Origin: Myxococcota bacterium
Lineage (GTDB): Bacteria > Myxococcota_A > UBA9160 > SMWR01
DNA length: 44,001 nucleotides
Direction: 5' to 3'
Assembly: GCA_039030075.1 (NCBI GenBank)
Contig: JBCCEW010000039.1
Location: forward strand, 1 to 44,001
Translations under genes and position numbers: made by a program
In this document: piece after piece, positions 9,006 through 17,617 of the stretch
How positions within the stretch are numbered: position 1 is the stretch's first letter
How the letters are laid out: each line of letters begins with the position of its first letter
Notes under the pieces: model-generated
What the model saw: the letters and a program-made list of their open reading frames with translations, nothing else
The model's database searches: none
What the model was told of the DNA's origin: nothing

Positions 9006-9317
9006 CTAGGAAGTGGGCGACTCCGGAGAAGAATGGCGCCCCACGTCCACCATCTCCTTCAGCTCCTTGCCCACTTTGAAGAACGGAGTCCGCTTGGCGG
9101 AGATGTGTACGGGCTCGCCCGTCTTCGGGTTCCGGCCCTCACGGGCCTCCCGCACCTTCACCTGGAAGCTCCCGAAACCGCGGATCTCGATGCGCTCGCC
9201 CTCCTTGAGAGCACTCGCCATCGAATCGAAGATCGTGTTGACGACGATCTCCGTGTCTTTCTTCGAGATGTGCGGCGTCCGTTCGGCCACCGCCTCGATC
9301 AGTCCGCTCTTCGTCAT
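9006..9317 (-). CDS. ihfB: Integration host factor beta subunit
   Basis: DNA-bending nucleoid protein of the HU/IHF family, 103 aa. The N-terminus MTKSGLIEAVA and the body GERIEIRGFGSFQVKVR with GRNPKTGEPV match IHF-beta better than HU. The Pro-containing beta-arm that intercalates DNA corresponds to RNPKTGEPV. The gene lies 6 nt downstream of rpsA. rpsA-ihfB is a conserved pair in proteobacteria, which supports ihfB over hup. A partner ihfA is not in the window, so a homodimeric role cannot be excluded. Confidence 0.88.
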   Translation of the reverse strand: MTKSGLIEAVAERTPHISKKDTEIVVNTIFDSMASALKEGERIEIRGFGSFQVKVREAREGRNPKTGEPVHISAKRTPFFKVGKELKEMVDVGRHSSPESPTS

Positions 9318-9323
9318 GTCGCT

Positions 9324-11036
9324 CTATTCCTCTCCGTCTGTGCCCTCGGTTCCATCGGTCTTCTGGGCAAGCTTTTCGGCGAGGAGGTCCCCCAGCGTGG
9401 TCGTCTGCGTCGCAGACTGCTGGGCCGCCAGCTTCTTCAAGGACTCTCGCTGTTCCTTATCGGTCAGCGCCTTGATCGACAGAGAGATCTTCTGCTCCAT
9501 CGGGTCGACGCGGGTGACGAGCGCCGTCACCTCCTGACCTTCGGAGACCACATCTGACGGGTTTTCCACCCGCTCCTGGGCCAGCTCCGAGCTGTAGATC
9601 AGCCCTTCGATGCCGTCCTCGAGTCGGACGAAGGCACCGAAGTCCGCCACGTTGGTGACGGCGCCGTTGATCTCACTGCCGACCGGGTACTTCTGCAGGA
9701 TCTCGTTCCAGGGGTTGTCCTGGAGCTGCTTGATGCCCAGAGAGAACTTCTCGTTCTCCTTGTCGATCTTCAGCACGGTCGCTTCGACCATGTCGCCCTT
9801 GTTGAACTTCTCGCTGGGGTGCTTGATCTGCTCCGTCCAGGAGATGTCCGACACGTGCACCAGACCGTCGATGCCCTCTTCGAGGCCGATGAAGACGCCG
9901 AAGTTGGTGACGTTGCGGACCGCGCCCGAGACCTTGGTGCCGACCGGGTACTTCTCCTCGATCACGCTCCAGGGGTTGGGCTCGATCTGCTTCATGCCCA
10001 GCGAGATCTTGCGATCGCGCTCGTCCACGTCGAGCACCACGGCTTCGACGCTGTCGCCCACGGCCACGACCTTCGACGGGTGCTTGATGCGCTTCGTCCA
10101 GGACATCTCCGAGACGTGGATCAGGCCCTCGATGCCCGGCTCGAGCTCGATGAAGGCACCGTACTCGGCGAGCGAGACGACCTTCCCTTCGATGCGCTTG
10201 CCGATCGGGTAACGCATCGACGCGTCGATCCACGGATCGGGCTGGATCTGCTTGAGGCCCAGCGAAACCCGCTCGTTCTCCGAATCGAACTTGAGGACCT
10301 TGACCTTGATCTCGTCGCCGACGTGGAAGAGCTCGCTCGGGTGGTTGACCCGGCCCCACGACATGTCCGTCACGTGGAGCAGGCCGTCGATGCCACCGAG
10401 GTCGATGAACGCGCCGTAGTCGGTGAGGTTCTTGATCACACCGTCGACGATCTGACCGGGGGCCAGCGTCTGCAGCGTGGTCTCGCGCATCTTCTTGCGC
10501 TCGCTCTCGAGGAGCGCGCGGCGCGACAGCACGATGTTGGCGCGTCGCTTGTTGAACTTGATGATCTTGAACTGGAGCTTCTGCCCGACCACGTGCTCGA
10601 GGTTGCGCACGGGTCGCAGGTCGACCTGGGAGCCGGGCAGGAACGCCTTGACGCCGATGTCGACGGCCAGGCCGCCCTTCACGCGCGATAGCACCGTGCC
10701 TTCGACGGGCTCGTCGGCCTTGTAGGCCTTGCTGATGTCGTCCCAGACCTTCAGCCGGTCGGCCTTCTCCTTCGAGATCACCACGCGACCGTCGTCGCCC
10801 TCGGCCTGCTCGAGCAGCACGTCCACTTCATCGCCGGGGCCGACGAGGACGGTGCCGTCGTCGTCCATGAACTCCCAGGCGGCGACCAACCCCTCGGACT
10901 TGAAGCCGATGTCGATCTGCACGTGGTCGTCGTCGATCGACAAGACGGTGCCCTTCACCACCTCGCCTTCCTTGATCGCTCGAATGCTGCTTTCGAACAG
11001 GTCGGCGAAGGACTCGCCGGTACTCAGGTTACTCAT
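9324..11036 (-). CDS. rpsA: 30S ribosomal protein S1
   Basis: RNA-binding ribosomal protein that recruits mRNAs with weak Shine-Dalgarno sequences. The 570-aa product has six S1 (OB-fold) repeats, starting about 22, 108, 194, 280, 367 and 454. The repeated pattern G-x-V-x-N-x-x-x-[FY]-G-x-F-[IV]-x-L and HVS[DE][MI]SW is clear in repeats 3 to 5. This is the full-length proteobacterial type. The C-terminal tail is acidic. The gene starts 6 nt after tyrA and is followed by ihfB. No cmk precedes it, unlike the usual cmk-rpsA order. Confidence 0.97.
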   Translation of the reverse strand: MSNLSTGESFADLFESSIRAIKEGEVVKGTVLSIDDDHVQIDIGFKSEGLVAAWEFMDDDGTVLVGPGDEVDVLLEQAEGDDGRVVISKEKADRLKVWDDISKAYKADEPVEGTVLSRVKGGLAVDIGVKAFLPGSQVDLRPVRNLEHVVGQKLQFKIIKFNKRRANIVLSRRALLESERKKMRETTLQTLAPGQIVDGVIKNLTDYGAFIDLGGIDGLLHVTDMSWGRVNHPSELFHVGDEIKVKVLKFDSENERVSLGLKQIQPDPWIDASMRYPIGKRIEGKVVSLAEYGAFIELEPGIEGLIHVSEMSWTKRIKHPSKVVAVGDSVEAVVLDVDERDRKISLGMKQIEPNPWSVIEEKYPVGTKVSGAVRNVTNFGVFIGLEEGIDGLVHVSDISWTEQIKHPSEKFNKGDMVEATVLKIDKENEKFSLGIKQLQDNPWNEILQKYPVGSEINGAVTNVADFGAFVRLEDGIEGLIYSSELAQERVENPSDVVSEGQEVTALVTRVDPMEQKISLSIKALTDKEQRESLKKLAAQQSATQTTTLGDLLAEKLAQKTDGTEGTDGEE

Positions 11037-11042
11037 AAGCGT

Positions 11043-11963
11043 TTACTTGGGTGTCTCCGTAGAGTCGCCGCGCGCCCGCGCGGCGTTGGGTACGTCGGAA
11101 CCAGCGGCCGGCTCCTCGAGGAGCGGCGCCGGGAACAGATGGGAACGGGCGGCGGAGAGTAGCCGGAAAAGTGCCTCCGCGTCGCCTGCTTCCAGCGCTC
11201 GGGCCAGGTCCTCGAGGGCCTGGCCGGTAGCGGCCACCGGGGCCGCCAGCGCCTTGTGATTCTGGGACAGGATATCGGCCCACAGGCCGGGATCGCTGCG
11301 GGCGATCCGGCTGAAATCCCGGAAGCCGGCCCCCGCCACCTCGGCGGCGGCGCCCGGTGCCTTCTCCAGGCTGGCCGCGTAGGCGTAGGCCAGCAGATGG
11401 GGCAGATGGCTGATCCAGGCCACCTCGGCGTCGTGGGCGGCGGGCCCGCGGCGCACCACCTGGGCGCCCAGGGCCTCCCAGAAACCCGCCACGCGCGCCG
11501 TTGCCTCCCCATCGGCCTCGGTGACGACGCACACGGCCCCGTCCAGGAGGTCGGGCCGCGCGTGCTCCATCCCGGTTTCGTGCCCACCGGCCATCGGGTG
11601 GGATCCGACGAACTGGGCACCCGGGGGGAGGATCCCAGGCAGGGTCTCGACGAGCGGGCCCTTCACGCTGCCGACGTCAGTGACCAGGCAGCCGGCGCCG
11701 AGGCTCGGCGCGAGGGACTCGAGGACCCGCGGCATTGCGCCCACGGGCGTCGCCAACACGACCAGGTCTGCGTCGCGGCCGGCGACGTCGAGCTCTGCGA
11801 TCGCATCGACCGCGCCGAAGCGCAGGGCCTGGGCGCGGGCGTTCGGGCTTCGCGTGGCGCCCACGACGTGGTTCGCCACCTCGCGCTGCTTCGCGGCCCA
11901 GGCGACCGAGCCCCCGAGGAGGCCCAGCCCGACCACGAGCAGTCGCTCGAAGGGCGCCGTCAC
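11043..11963 (-). CDS. tyrA: Prephenate/arogenate dehydrogenase TyrA
   Basis: NAD(P)-dependent oxidative decarboxylation of prephenate (or arogenate) toward tyrosine. The product is 306 aa. Rossmann motif VGLGLLGGS is at 11-19. The substrate-binding segment GSHPMAGGHETG and the helical HDAEVAWISHLPHLLAYA stretch carry the conserved active-site His residues. Strand beta-2 ends in VVGATRSPNAR, without the acidic residue typical of NAD-specific members; this suggests NADP use or mixed specificity (inference). No fused chorismate mutase or ACT domain is present, and the last 30 residues are low complexity. The GTG start overlaps the hisC stop (GTGA). Confidence 0.93.
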   Translation of the reverse strand: MTAPFERLLVVGLGLLGGSVAWAAKQREVANHVVGATRSPNARAQALRFGAVDAIAELDVAGRDADLVVLATPVGAMPRVLESLAPSLGAGCLVTDVGSVKGPLVETLPGILPPGAQFVGSHPMAGGHETGMEHARPDLLDGAVCVVTEADGEATARVAGFWEALGAQVVRRGPAAHDAEVAWISHLPHLLAYAYAASLEKAPGAAAEVAGAGFRDFSRIARSDPGLWADILSQNHKALAAPVAATGQALEDLARALEAGDAEALFRLLSAARSHLFPAPLLEEPAAGSDVPNAARARGDSTETPK

Positions 11964-13057
11964 GCTCCCTCCTCGCGCAAGCGAGCCAGGGTCTTCACCA
12001 GGCGCTCGTTCTCTTCGGGCAGCCCGATGCTCACCCGGATGTGGTTCGGCATGCCGAAGCCGGCGAGGGGACGCACGATCACGCCCTCACGCTGCAGCCG
12101 CTCGAAGGCGTCGGCGCCGGCCTCGACGAGCACGAAGTTCGCGTCGCTCGGCCAGACCCGACAGCCCAACGCGCCCAGCTCGCGGGTGAGGTAGGCGATG
12201 CCTTCGTCGTTCAGCGCGCGCGTGCGCTCGGCGTGGTCCTCGTCGTCGAGGGCCGCCACGGCGGCCGCTTCGGCGAGGCGGTTCACATTGAACGGGTGAC
12301 GCGCGCGGTTGAGGTAGTCGATCAGCTCCGGACCCCCGAGGCCGTAGCCCACACGCAGACCGGCGAGTCCGTAGATCTTCGAGAAGGTCCGCATCACGAG
12401 GGTTCCCGGCCGGCGCGCCACCCAGGACAGGGCGTCGGGGAAATCCTCGCGGCGCACGAACTCGCGATACGCCTCGTCGACGAAGAGCACCACGTCTTCG
12501 GGCAGCGAGGCGACGAAGGCGTCGAAGGCCTCTGCCCCCATGCTCGTGCCGGTGGGGTTGTTCGGGTTGCAGACGAACACCACGCGGGTGCGCTCGGTGA
12601 TCGCCGCGCGCATGGCGTCGAGATCGTGGGCGAAGTCGCCGTCGAGGGGCACGGCTACCGGCGTCGCGCCCATACCCTGGATCACGATCGGGTACATCGC
12701 GAACGACGGCCAGGCGTAGACGGCCTCGTCCCCGGGTCCGAGGAAGGACTTCGCGACGAGCTCGAGCACTTCGTCGCCACCGCAGCCGAATACGAACTGG
12801 TTCTGCGCCACACCGAAGTGCGCGGCCAGGCGCGCGCGCAGCTCGAAGCAGGCACCGTCGGGATAGCGGTGCGACTCCTCCAGGGCCTCACGGACGGCGG
12901 CGATCGCCTTCGGGGACGGTCCGAGCGGGCTCTCGTTCGACGCGAGCTTGATCGCGCCCTCGATCCCGAGCTCGCGCTCGAGCTCTTCGGGCGGCTTCCC
13001 CGGCTCGTAGGGCGCGAGCGCGCGGATGTGGGGCTTCACGACACGTTCGAGGGTCAT
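11960..13057 (-). CDS. hisC: Histidinol-phosphate aminotransferase (or aromatic aminotransferase)
   Basis: Fold-type I PLP aminotransferase, 365 aa. It has KLASNESPLGPS near the N-terminus, NPNNPTG at 164-170, VDEAY at 193-197, and the PLP-binding Lys K227 in RTFSKIYGLAGLRVGY. The sequence is HisC-like. In the pheA-hisC-tyrA context, however, such enzymes (HisHb type) often serve phenylalanine and tyrosine transamination as well. The frame is open far upstream, but the ATG at 13057 overlaps the pheA stop (ATGA) and begins the conserved family N-terminus, so it is taken as the start. Confidence 0.93.
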   Translation of the reverse strand: MTLERVVKPHIRALAPYEPGKPPEELERELGIEGAIKLASNESPLGPSPKAIAAVREALEESHRYPDGACFELRARLAAHFGVAQNQFVFGCGGDEVLELVAKSFLGPGDEAVYAWPSFAMYPIVIQGMGATPVAVPLDGDFAHDLDAMRAAITERTRVVFVCNPNNPTGTSMGAEAFDAFVASLPEDVVLFVDEAYREFVRREDFPDALSWVARRPGTLVMRTFSKIYGLAGLRVGYGLGGPELIDYLNRARHPFNVNRLAEAAAVAALDDEDHAERTRALNDEGIAYLTRELGALGCRVWPSDANFVLVEAGADAFERLQREGVIVRPLAGFGMPNHIRVSIGLPEENERLVKTLARLREEGA

Positions 13058-14211
13058 GCGACGCTCCCGGCGAGGGGGGTCCGAGCGCGCGGAAACGACC
13101 CGAGCACCCGTGACGTGTGGGCCACCTGCGACGCCACGTCCAGCGCGCGCTGGACGGCCGGATCGGATTGATGTCCCGCCCAATCGATGAAGAAGTAGTA
13201 CTCCCAAGGCCTCCCCTTGATCGGCCGGAGCTGGATGGACGTGAGGCTCACGCCCTCCTGCGCCATCGGCTCGATCAAGCGGAGGAGCCCTCCTGCTTCG
13301 TCGCGGCGGATCGTGAACACCGCCGAGGTGAGGTCGTGACCACTGGCCGCCGGCGGATCGCCGCCGATCACCAGAAACCGGGTGGTGTTGTCGTGTCGAT
13401 CCTCGATGCCTCGCGAGATCACCTCGAGGCCGTAGGTCTCGGCGGCCAGGGCAGTGCCGATCGCGGCGACGCTGCCGTCCTCGGCGGCCAGCCGGGCGGC
13501 GGCCGCGGTGCTCGCGGCCTCGACCCGCTCGGCGTCGGGCAGCGCCTCCTCGAGCCACCGCCGCGACTGGGCGAGGGGCTGCGGGTGCGACACCACCCGG
13601 CGTACGTCTTCGAGACGCCCGCTCTTCGAGACCAGCGTCAGCGACACGCGCACGACGCGCTCGGCGCACACCGGCACCTCGTGCTCGGTGAGCGCATCGA
13701 GGGTCTGGGTGACGACGCCCTCGGTGCTGTTCTCGACGGGCGCCATGCCGTGATCGACCCGCCCGCTCTCGACGGCGCGAAACACGTCGCCGATCGTCGG
13801 TACCGGGTGGTAGTCGACCATCGCGCCGAATTGTTCGCGCGCCGCGAGGTGAGAGAACGTGCCCTCCGGGCCCAGGAAGGCGACGCCGACCCGGGTCTCG
13901 AGGGAGCGGGTCCCAGAGATGATCTCGCGGAAGACGGGGCCGATCCCATCCGACGGAAACGGACCGGGGTTGCGCGACTCGAGGGCTTCGACGATGCGGC
14001 GCTCGCGGCTCGGTTCGTAGACCCCGGTGTTGTGGTTCTGCTTGAACTCGCCGACGCGCCCGACGAGGGTCGCTCGATCGTTCAACAGCGCGAGAATCGC
14101 GTCGTCCACGGCGTCGATGCGCGCGCGCAGGTCGGCGAGCGCCGACGCGGCGGGCGCGTCAGAGGCAGTGGGGGCAGTGGACTCTGCTGAAACCGGGTCT
14201 CGTCGAGACAT
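13054..14211 (-). CDS. pheA: Bifunctional chorismate mutase / prephenate dehydratase (P-protein)
   Basis: Converts chorismate to prephenate and then to phenylpyruvate. The product is 385 aa. An AroQ chorismate mutase domain (about 22-105: LRARIDAVDDAILALLNDRA, K57) is followed by prephenate dehydratase (about 107-285, with GPEGTFS and the catalytic NTTRF motif, TRF 277-279) and an ACT domain (about 295-370). The Phe-binding motifs of the ACT domain are altered: GGLL (307-310) replaces GALV, and QLRP (327-330) replaces ESRP. ATG 14211 is preferred; a TTG at 14232 would add 7 residues and has no ribosome binding site. This appears to be the first gene of the long minus-strand operon. Confidence 0.94.
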   Translation of the reverse strand: MSRRDPVSAESTAPTASDAPAASALADLRARIDAVDDAILALLNDRATLVGRVGEFKQNHNTGVYEPSRERRIVEALESRNPGPFPSDGIGPVFREIISGTRSLETRVGVAFLGPEGTFSHLAAREQFGAMVDYHPVPTIGDVFRAVESGRVDHGMAPVENSTEGVVTQTLDALTEHEVPVCAERVVRVSLTLVSKSGRLEDVRRVVSHPQPLAQSRRWLEEALPDAERVEAASTAAAARLAAEDGSVAAIGTALAAETYGLEVISRGIEDRHDNTTRFLVIGGDPPAASGHDLTSAVFTIRRDEAGGLLRLIEPMAQEGVSLTSIQLRPIKGRPWEYYFFIDWAGHQSDPAVQRALDVASQVAHTSRVLGSFPRARTPLAGSVA

Positions 14212-14566
14212 GGAGCCATCCGAGATCGCCAAGCGGAGACGACATGCCGCCGGGCCGCGACGGTCCAGGAGCCGAGCGCCCTGGCAAATGGAGGGCCGAG
14301 CCGCATCCGAAACGCCGATCGGGGCGCTAACCCCTTGAAAAACCAGGCGGGAAGGTAGTCGAGGCCCCTCCCCCTCGCAAACCGGGCTGCGTCGATTCCC
14401 GTTGCGTGTCAGGGACTTGGAGGCGTGTGCCGGCTCGCTCCCCGGGTCCGGAGTCGCCGGGGTGACTTCCCCTCGACTTTGGCGCCTCGTTGCACCTCGA
14501 GAACCCGGAAATCCGAGGCGGCAACGCGATCAAGGGCCGCTTCTGCCGGGTCGATAGGAGACCTGC
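14212..14566. other. Divergent intergenic region between pheA and diguanylate cyclase gene
   Basis: About 355 bp separate the divergent pheA and GGDEF genes. Apart from the candidate pheA promoter and the AGGAG ribosome binding site for the plus-strand gene (14556-14560), I see no convincing gene, repeat or hairpin. A serC gene, which precedes pheA in the Pseudomonas-type supra-operon, is absent. Confidence 0.6.
14352..14380 (-). promoter_or_regulatory. Candidate sigma-70-type promoter for pheA operon
   Basis: On the minus strand, TTGCGA (14380-14375) and TACCTT (14357-14352) are separated by exactly 17 nt. This is a reasonable match to -35/-10 consensus for a high-GC genome. Transcription would begin near 14345, leaving a leader of about 130 nt before the pheA ATG. 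It lies in the only long gap upstream of the operon. No leader peptide rich in Phe codons was found. Confidence 0.35.
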
Positions 14567-16147
14567 GTGGAAGGCGAGTCCGAGCCGGAAATCACCGAGA
14601 GCCAGCGCGAGGGCCGCCCGGCGGCGTTCGCGAGTCTGGCGCATCAGATCGTGGTGTTCGTGTTCACCGCGACGTTCGTCACCGCCATGCTCGCGAGCTG
14701 GGTCGCGATCCAGTCGAGCCGCAGCTCGCTCCGCGAGACCGCGGACCGGCTCTACGGCGTCTCGCTGCGACAGGCGAGCGAGCGAGTCGAGCCGTGGCTC
14801 GTCGCGATGCGTGCCGATCTGCGTTGTCCGCCGGCGGGCCAGAGCGCAACCCCGCAAGCACCGTGGGTGGGGCAGGCCTCGTTCTACACGGAACCGACGC
14901 CGACCGATGCCTGGGGCGAAGTGCCGCAAGGTGCGCAGGCGGCGCTCCGGGCCGACACGGGCATCGCGCTCGTGACGCTCGCCGACGGGCGCCTCGGCGT
15001 CGCCCTCGCGACGTTGCCCGCTTCCCGTGAACCGGGCTGCGTCGGGATCGCCCGCTTCGATGCGCTCGCCCCGGTGCTGGCCCTCGCCCTGCCGAGCGAC
15101 GACGCCGCCTTCGTCCTCACCGACGCGAGCGGCCGCGCGCTCCTCCAGACCGGCGACACTTCATTCCTCGGCAACGCCGAGCGACTCCCGATCGAGAACT
15201 GGGGCCAGGAGCGTCTCCGCGAGACGCGATTCGGTAGCGAGGAGATCCTCGCCGCCACGCGCAGTCTGGCGCCCTGGGGCTGGCGCATCGCCATCGTCGC
15301 TTCGACGCGTTCGCTCTACGCGCCCCTGGTGGCGTCGATCCAGCGCGTGCTCCTGATCGACGCGGTGGTCATCGCCTTGTTCTGCGTCTTCGCCTACCGG
15401 GTGACGTCGCGCGTGACCGGTCCGATCGGGCAGCTGTCGGCGGTGGCCCGTCGGGTCGCAGACGGCGAGACCGCCCTCGAGATCCCCGAACCGCCGCAGC
15501 GCGACGAGATCGGGATCCTCACCCGCGCCTTCAACGCGATGCTGCGTCGCCAGCGCGAGTACCAGACCGAGATCGAGTCGACGAACCGGCGCCTCCAGGA
15601 CCGCTACGCGGCCCTCCAGCAAGCGACCGAGGTGTTGAACCAGCTGTCCATCACCGACGGCCTGACCAAGCTCCACAACCACCGCTTCTTCCAGGATCAT
15701 CTGACCCGGGAGATCCGACGCGTCGAGCGCGCCCGAGAAGACCTCGCGATGTTGATCATCGACATCGACGACTTCAAGAAGCTCAACGACCAGTACGGCC
15801 ACGCGGGCGGTGACGAGGTGCTCGCGCGAATCGCGGGCATCCTGAACGCCGCCGTGCGCGGTGGCGACCTCTGCGCCCGCTACGGCGGCGAGGAGTTCGT
15901 GATCCTCGCCCCGAACACGGACATCGAAGGCGGCTACGCCCTCGCCGAGAAGACCCGCATGGCGATCGAAGAGACCGACTTCCTGATCGACGAGGCCTTC
16001 GAGGCGCTCAAGGTCACGGTGTCGATCGGCGTGGCCGCCTACCGGGGCGACCGCAAGGCGTTCTTCGGCAAAGCCGACCAGGCGCTCTACCAGGCGAAGG
16101 CCAACGGCAAGAACTGCGTCGTCGTTCACCCGGACGACCTCGCCTAG
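14567..16147 (+). CDS. Membrane diguanylate cyclase (sensor-HAMP-GGDEF)
   Basis: Predicted c-di-GMP synthase of 526 aa. Transmembrane helix 1 spans about 25-47. A periplasmic sensor region of about 210 residues with no family I can name follows, then helix 2 (about 258-281), a HAMP domain (about 282-335), a short coiled coil (about 335-365) and a GGDEF domain. The active-site motif is GGEEF (440-444). An RGGD I-site lies 5 residues upstream (431-434), so product inhibition is likely. DIDDFKKLNDQYGHAGGD carries the metal- and nucleotide-binding residues. The GTG start follows AGGAG at 8 nt spacing. The signal sensed and the downstream receptors are unknown; coaE follows 43 nt later. Confidence 0.92.
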   Translation: MEGESEPEITESQREGRPAAFASLAHQIVVFVFTATFVTAMLASWVAIQSSRSSLRETADRLYGVSLRQASERVEPWLVAMRADLRCPPAGQSATPQAPWVGQASFYTEPTPTDAWGEVPQGAQAALRADTGIALVTLADGRLGVALATLPASREPGCVGIARFDALAPVLALALPSDDAAFVLTDASGRALLQTGDTSFLGNAERLPIENWGQERLRETRFGSEEILAATRSLAPWGWRIAIVASTRSLYAPLVASIQRVLLIDAVVIALFCVFAYRVTSRVTGPIGQLSAVARRVADGETALEIPEPPQRDEIGILTRAFNAMLRRQREYQTEIESTNRRLQDRYAALQQATEVLNQLSITDGLTKLHNHRFFQDHLTREIRRVERAREDLAMLIIDIDDFKKLNDQYGHAGGDEVLARIAGILNAAVRGGDLCARYGGEEFVILAPNTDIEGGYALAEKTRMAIEETDFLIDEAFEALKVTVSIGVAAYRGDRKAFFGKADQALYQAKANGKNCVVVHPDDLA

Positions 16148-16190
16148 CGCAAGGGCGCGCGAACAGCGCGACGCCGAGGGGACGCGGGCT

Positions 16191-16838
16191 ATGCTCGTCC
16201 GCGTGAGCGTGGTCGTGGGATTGACGGGTGGGATCGGTTCCGGGAAGAGCACCGTGGCGCGGATGTTGGCCGCGCTCGGCGCCACCGTGATCGATGCCGA
16301 CGCGATCGTCCACGAGCTCCAGGCGCCGGGCATGCCGATGGTCGCCGAGCTCGCCGAAGCCTTCGGGCCCGGCATCCTCGACTCCGAAGGGGCCCTCGAC
16401 CGCAAGGCTCTCGGCGACATCGTGTTTCGCGACGAGGCGGCGCGCGAACGCCTCGGGCAACTCGTCCACCCGAAGGTCGGCCAGGAGTTCGCACGACGGC
16501 TGCAGGCGGCGCTCTCCGAGGGCGTGCCGCTCGTGGTGCTCGACATCCCGCTGCTCTACGAAGGGCGCGAATCAGGCCGCGGCAGTGGCGCCGCCTCGAG
16601 CGCCGAAGCGGTGATCGTCGTCTGGATCCCCGAATCGGTGCAGATCGAGCGCCAGATGAAACGCGACGGCTGTGATCGCGCCGAAGCCGAACGCCGGGTC
16701 GCGTCCCAACTCTCGCTCGAGCGCAAACGCGAACTCGCCGACCACGTGATCGACAACTCTGGCAGTCTCGAGGCCACCGAAGCGCAGGTGAAGGCGCTCT
16801 ACGCGCGGCTTACCGGAGCGGCGCCTTCAGCTCGCTGA
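16191..16838 (+). CDS. coaE: Dephospho-CoA kinase
   Basis: Final step of coenzyme A synthesis, phosphorylating the ribose 3'-OH of dephospho-CoA. The product is 215 aa, typical for the family. P-loop GLTGGIGSGKST is at 10-21. DADAIVHEL, HPKV and LDIPLLYE match conserved CoaE segments, as does the C-terminal DRAEAERRVASQ lid region. GAGGGGA lies about 10 nt before ATG 16191; an in-frame GTG at 16203 is an alternative. The last 29 nt overlap trpA, which is transcribed toward it. Confidence 0.95.
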   Translation: MLVRVSVVVGLTGGIGSGKSTVARMLAALGATVIDADAIVHELQAPGMPMVAELAEAFGPGILDSEGALDRKALGDIVFRDEAARERLGQLVHPKVGQEFARRLQAALSEGVPLVVLDIPLLYEGRESGRGSGAASSAEAVIVVWIPESVQIERQMKRDGCDRAEAERRVASQLSLERKRELADHVIDNSGSLEATEAQVKALYARLTGAAPSAR

Positions 16839-17604
16839 CGAAGGCCGCAGCCGCGTGCACCGCGGCGTCCGGACTGCTGGCCCGCTCGATGCGATCGACG
16901 ATGGCGCTGCCCACGACGACCCCGTCGGCGAAGCGCGCGACGTCGGCGGCGTGCTCGGGGGTCGACACCCCGAAGCCGACGCAGACCGGGATGTCGCTGT
17001 AGGCGCGCACCGCCTTCACCTCGCCCTCGAGGGACTGGGACATCGCGCCGCGCGCCCCCGTCACGCCGGTGAGGGAGACGAAGTAGAGGAAGCCACCGCT
17101 CTCGGTCGCCAGCTTCTCGAGCCGGTCCGGCTCGGTGGTGGGCGACGCGAGCAGGATCGGGTCGACGTCTCGCGCCCGAAGCGCCGCGTGGAAGCTCTCG
17201 CCCTCTTCCGGCGGCAGGTCGACGATGATCAGGCCATCCACGCCTGCCCCGTGGGCCGCTTCGGCGAACGCCTCTTCCCCCATCGAGACCAGATTGTTCG
17301 CGTAGCCCATCAACACGAGAGGGATCTCGAGATGCGGACGCACGCGCGCGACCAGCTCGAGCACCTTGCGCAGGGTGGTCCCGCCGGCGAGCGCGCGCTC
17401 GCTCGCGCGCTGGATCGTCGGTCCCTCGGCCATCGGGTCGGAGAACGGCACGCCCAGTTCGATCGCGTCGGCACCGGCCTCCGCCATCGCGACGATCAGG
17501 GCCCCCGTGGTCGCGAGGTCCGGATCGCCCGCGGTCACGAACGGCACCAGGGCCTTTTCGCCCCGTGCACGTAGCGTCGCGAAGCGTTCGGAGAGACGGC
17601 TCAT
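16810..17604 (-). CDS. trpA: Tryptophan synthase alpha subunit
   Basis: Cleaves indole-3-glycerol phosphate to indole, which is channelled to TrpB. The product is 264 aa, a TIM barrel of the usual size. Catalytic Glu and Asp lie in DAIELGVPFSDPMAEGP (equivalent to E. coli E49 and D60). The phosphate-binding GFGVSTPEHA and GVVVGSAIVDRIE segments are present. The frame is open further upstream, but ATG 17604, 13 nt after the trpB stop, begins the conserved MSRLSERFATLRARG. It is the last gene of the trp operon and overlaps coaE tail to tail. Confidence 0.96.
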   Translation of the reverse strand: MSRLSERFATLRARGEKALVPFVTAGDPDLATTGALIVAMAEAGADAIELGVPFSDPMAEGPTIQRASERALAGGTTLRKVLELVARVRPHLEIPLVLMGYANNLVSMGEEAFAEAAHGAGVDGLIIVDLPPEEGESFHAALRARDVDPILLASPTTEPDRLEKLATESGGFLYFVSLTGVTGARGAMSQSLEGEVKAVRAYSDIPVCVGFGVSTPEHAADVARFADGVVVGSAIVDRIERASSPDAAVHAAAAFVSELKAPLR

Positions 17605-17617
17605 CGCACGCCCCGCA

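Noticed and set aside
11037-11042. cmk or aroA expected between tyrA and rpsA
   Set aside because: Only 6 nt separate the two genes, so neither is present here.
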